Shown piece after piece: positions 4,997 through 6,193 of a DNA stretch of 6,193 nt. Location of the stretch: positions 1-6,193 of the forward strand of contig JALHPW010000321.1 in assembly GCA_022842255.1 (NCBI GenBank), read 5' to 3'. The position numbers were made by a program, and so were the translations under genes. This stretch comes from Saprospiraceae bacterium. Lineage in GTDB: Bacteria > Bacteroidota > Bacteroidia > Chitinophagales > Saprospiraceae. The first letter of the stretch is position 1; each line of letters begins with the position of its first letter. The notes under the pieces are model-generated. The model saw only the letters and a program-made list of their open reading frames with translations. It searched no databases and was not told where the DNA came from.

Positions 4997-6193
4997 ATGT
5001 TTTATTTCACTTTGCCATTTGCCACAGGCTGGAGCACCTGTGCTTGGAACGGCGTACGCTTGACTTTATTCGCCATTTTATTGAACCAGACGATCGCAGC
5101 GCAATCAGACACCAGCAGCCAAGCAGCCAAACCATCCCCGAACCATCAATTGGAGGAGGTAGTAGTACAAGCTACCCGAACCAACGCCAAAAGCCCCATC
5201 CCACACAACAATTTTTCAGCAGAAAAACTCGCCAAAGAATACCAGGCACAAGACGTTCCCTACCTGCTGTCGTCGGTTCCATCGCTGGTGGAAACTTCCG
5301 ATGCGGGTATGGGTACCGGCTATACGGGTTTGCGAATTCGGGGAAGCGATGGCACACGCACCAATGTGACCATCAACGGGATACCGCTCAATGACACAGA
5401 AAGCCAAATTGTGTATTGGGTGAATTTGCCCGATTTGGCGGCAAGTGCCTCTGAAATTCAGGTGCAGCGCGGGGTTGGGGCCAGTACGAATGGAGCAGGG
5501 GCATTTGGCGCTACCATCAACTTGGACCTATCCAAAATCGAAAACGAACGGTTTGCCACCCTTACCAATACCCTGGGTTCATTTGGAACGCGCAAACATT
5601 CCCTTTCACTTGGTACGGGCCTGATTGGCGGGAAAGTGGCTTTCACTGCCCGGGTTTCGCGCATTTACTCCGATGGATACGTCGATCGGGCCAGTACCGA
5701 TCTAAATGCAGTCCATTTGACGGGCGCTTATTTGGATGAGCGGCAGTCACTTCAATTCCACCTGCTTTCGGGGCATGAAATCACTTACCAAGCTTGGAAC
5801 GGGCTTCCGGCACAATACCTTGAAAACGAAACACTTAGGACCTACAATTCCGCCGGCGCCGAACGCCCGGGTACGCCCCACCCAGATGAGGTGGACAACT
5901 ATACCCAACGCCATTTTTTGGCGCATTACAAGCGGGAATTATCCTCTCAATTACACCTCCAAATCAACGGGCACTATACCCGTGGATTTGGCTATTATGA
6001 ACAATACAAGGCCGATCAGGATATTGCGGATTATGGACTGCTACCAGATTCGACCGTTGCGCCCATGGATTTGATTCGGAGGCGTTGGCTGGACAATGAT
6101 TTTTATGGCAGCACCTTTGCGCTGCGCTGGTTGCCGAAAGCGGCCTGGAAGCCCAGTTTTATGTTGGGTGGCGCATGGAGTCGATATGAGGGC
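4997..6193 (+). CDS. TonB-dependent outer-membrane receptor, probably for thiamin or a precursor; 3'-truncated
   Basis: This is an outer-membrane beta-barrel receptor energised by TonB-ExbBD. The frame is open to the last base (399 codons seen), so roughly half the protein is missing on the right. After a signal-like stretch (LTLFAILLNQTIAAQ, residues 22-36) comes LEEVVVQATR at 52-61, which serves as TonB box and plug start. The plug continues with YLLSSVPSLVET, GYTGLRIRGSDGTRTNVTINGIPLND at about 109-133, and IQVQRGVGASTNGAGAFGATINL at about 154-176. Barrel strands follow (LGSFGTRKHSLSLGTG, VAFTARVSR, LHLQINGHYTRGFGYYEQYK). There is no carboxypeptidase-like N-terminal extension, which SusC-type transporters have. 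Start choice is uncertain: ATG 4970 is in frame and nearer the riboswitch, while ATG 4997 gives a shorter, still unusual leader. The TPP riboswitch upstream predicts repression by TPP and hence a thiamin-type cargo, as known for Bacteroidetes thiamin receptors often followed by pnuT. The neighbour that could confirm this lies outside the window. Confidence 0.92.
   Translation, partial: MFYFTLPFATGWSTCAWNGVRLTLFAILLNQTIAAQSDTSSQAAKPSPNHQLEEVVVQATRTNAKSPIPHNNFSAEKLAKEYQAQDVPYLLSSVPSLVETSDAGMGTGYTGLRIRGSDGTRTNVTINGIPLNDTESQIVYWVNLPDLAASASEIQVQRGVGASTNGAGAFGATINLDLSKIENERFATLTNTLGSFGTRKHSLSLGTGLIGGKVAFTARVSRIYSDGYVDRASTDLNAVHLTGAYLDERQSLQFHLLSGHEITYQAWNGLPAQYLENETLRTYNSAGAERPGTPHPDEVDNYTQRHFLAHYKRELSSQLHLQINGHYTRGFGYYEQYKADQDIADYGLLPDSTVAPMDLIRRRWLDNDFYGSTFALRWLPKAAWKPSFMLGGAWSRYEG

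Noticed and set aside
4966..5394. 142-codon open frame from the start of the receptor region
   Set aside because: It is a +1-type shadow of the receptor. The receptor frame gives a perfect TonB box and plug in the same bases, while this frame gives no domain.

Overview
The window looks like chromosomal DNA from a Bacteroidota bacterium, probably of the Saprospiria/Haliscomenobacter type. The class-level assignment is inference. Evidence for the phylum: a GLPGLI-family secreted protein, Bacteroidetes-style TAnnTTTG -7 promoter elements, start codons without Shine-Dalgarno sequences, and a TonB-dependent receptor placed behind a TPP riboswitch. No transposase, integrase, CRISPR array, rRNA or tRNA is visible.

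Left part (1-1320). A secreted NTF2-like (DUF4440/SnoaL-type) protein runs in from the left edge and ends at 409. A gap of about 300 bases follows, with no convincing gene. Next is a 179-residue protein with a degenerate HNH-endonuclease-like half and a bacterial AP2/ERF DNA-binding domain, which has no ATG start. Its stop codon faces the stop of the next, convergent gene across a 73-base gap filled by a GATATTG-type inverted repeat.

Middle part (1321-3763, minus strand). Three housekeeping genes form one tight operon, transcribed pyrF-ribD-miaE: orotidine 5'-phosphate decarboxylase (type 2), the bifunctional riboflavin deaminase/reductase, and the diiron tRNA-(ms2io6A) hydroxylase. pyrF and ribD overlap by the ATGA motif, and miaE starts 8 bases after ribD. 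A 166-base divergent promoter region separates pyrF from the GLPGLI gene. It contains a symmetric CAAAnnTAnnTTTG element that could fire in both directions.

Right part (3930-6193, plus strand). A signal-peptide-bearing GLPGLI-family protein is followed by a TPP (thiamin pyrophosphate) riboswitch with an enlarged P3 arm. Two strong hairpins then lead into a TonB-dependent outer-membrane receptor that runs off the right edge. The riboswitch makes thiamin or a thiamin precursor the likely cargo. This receptor frame has no stop inside the window, so stop-bounded ORF lists may miss it and show only out-of-frame shadows.

I found no clearly undescribed multi-gene system. The most interesting items are the riboswitch with its unusual P3 arm and expression platform, the catalytically degenerate HNH-AP2 protein, and the symmetric divergent promoter.
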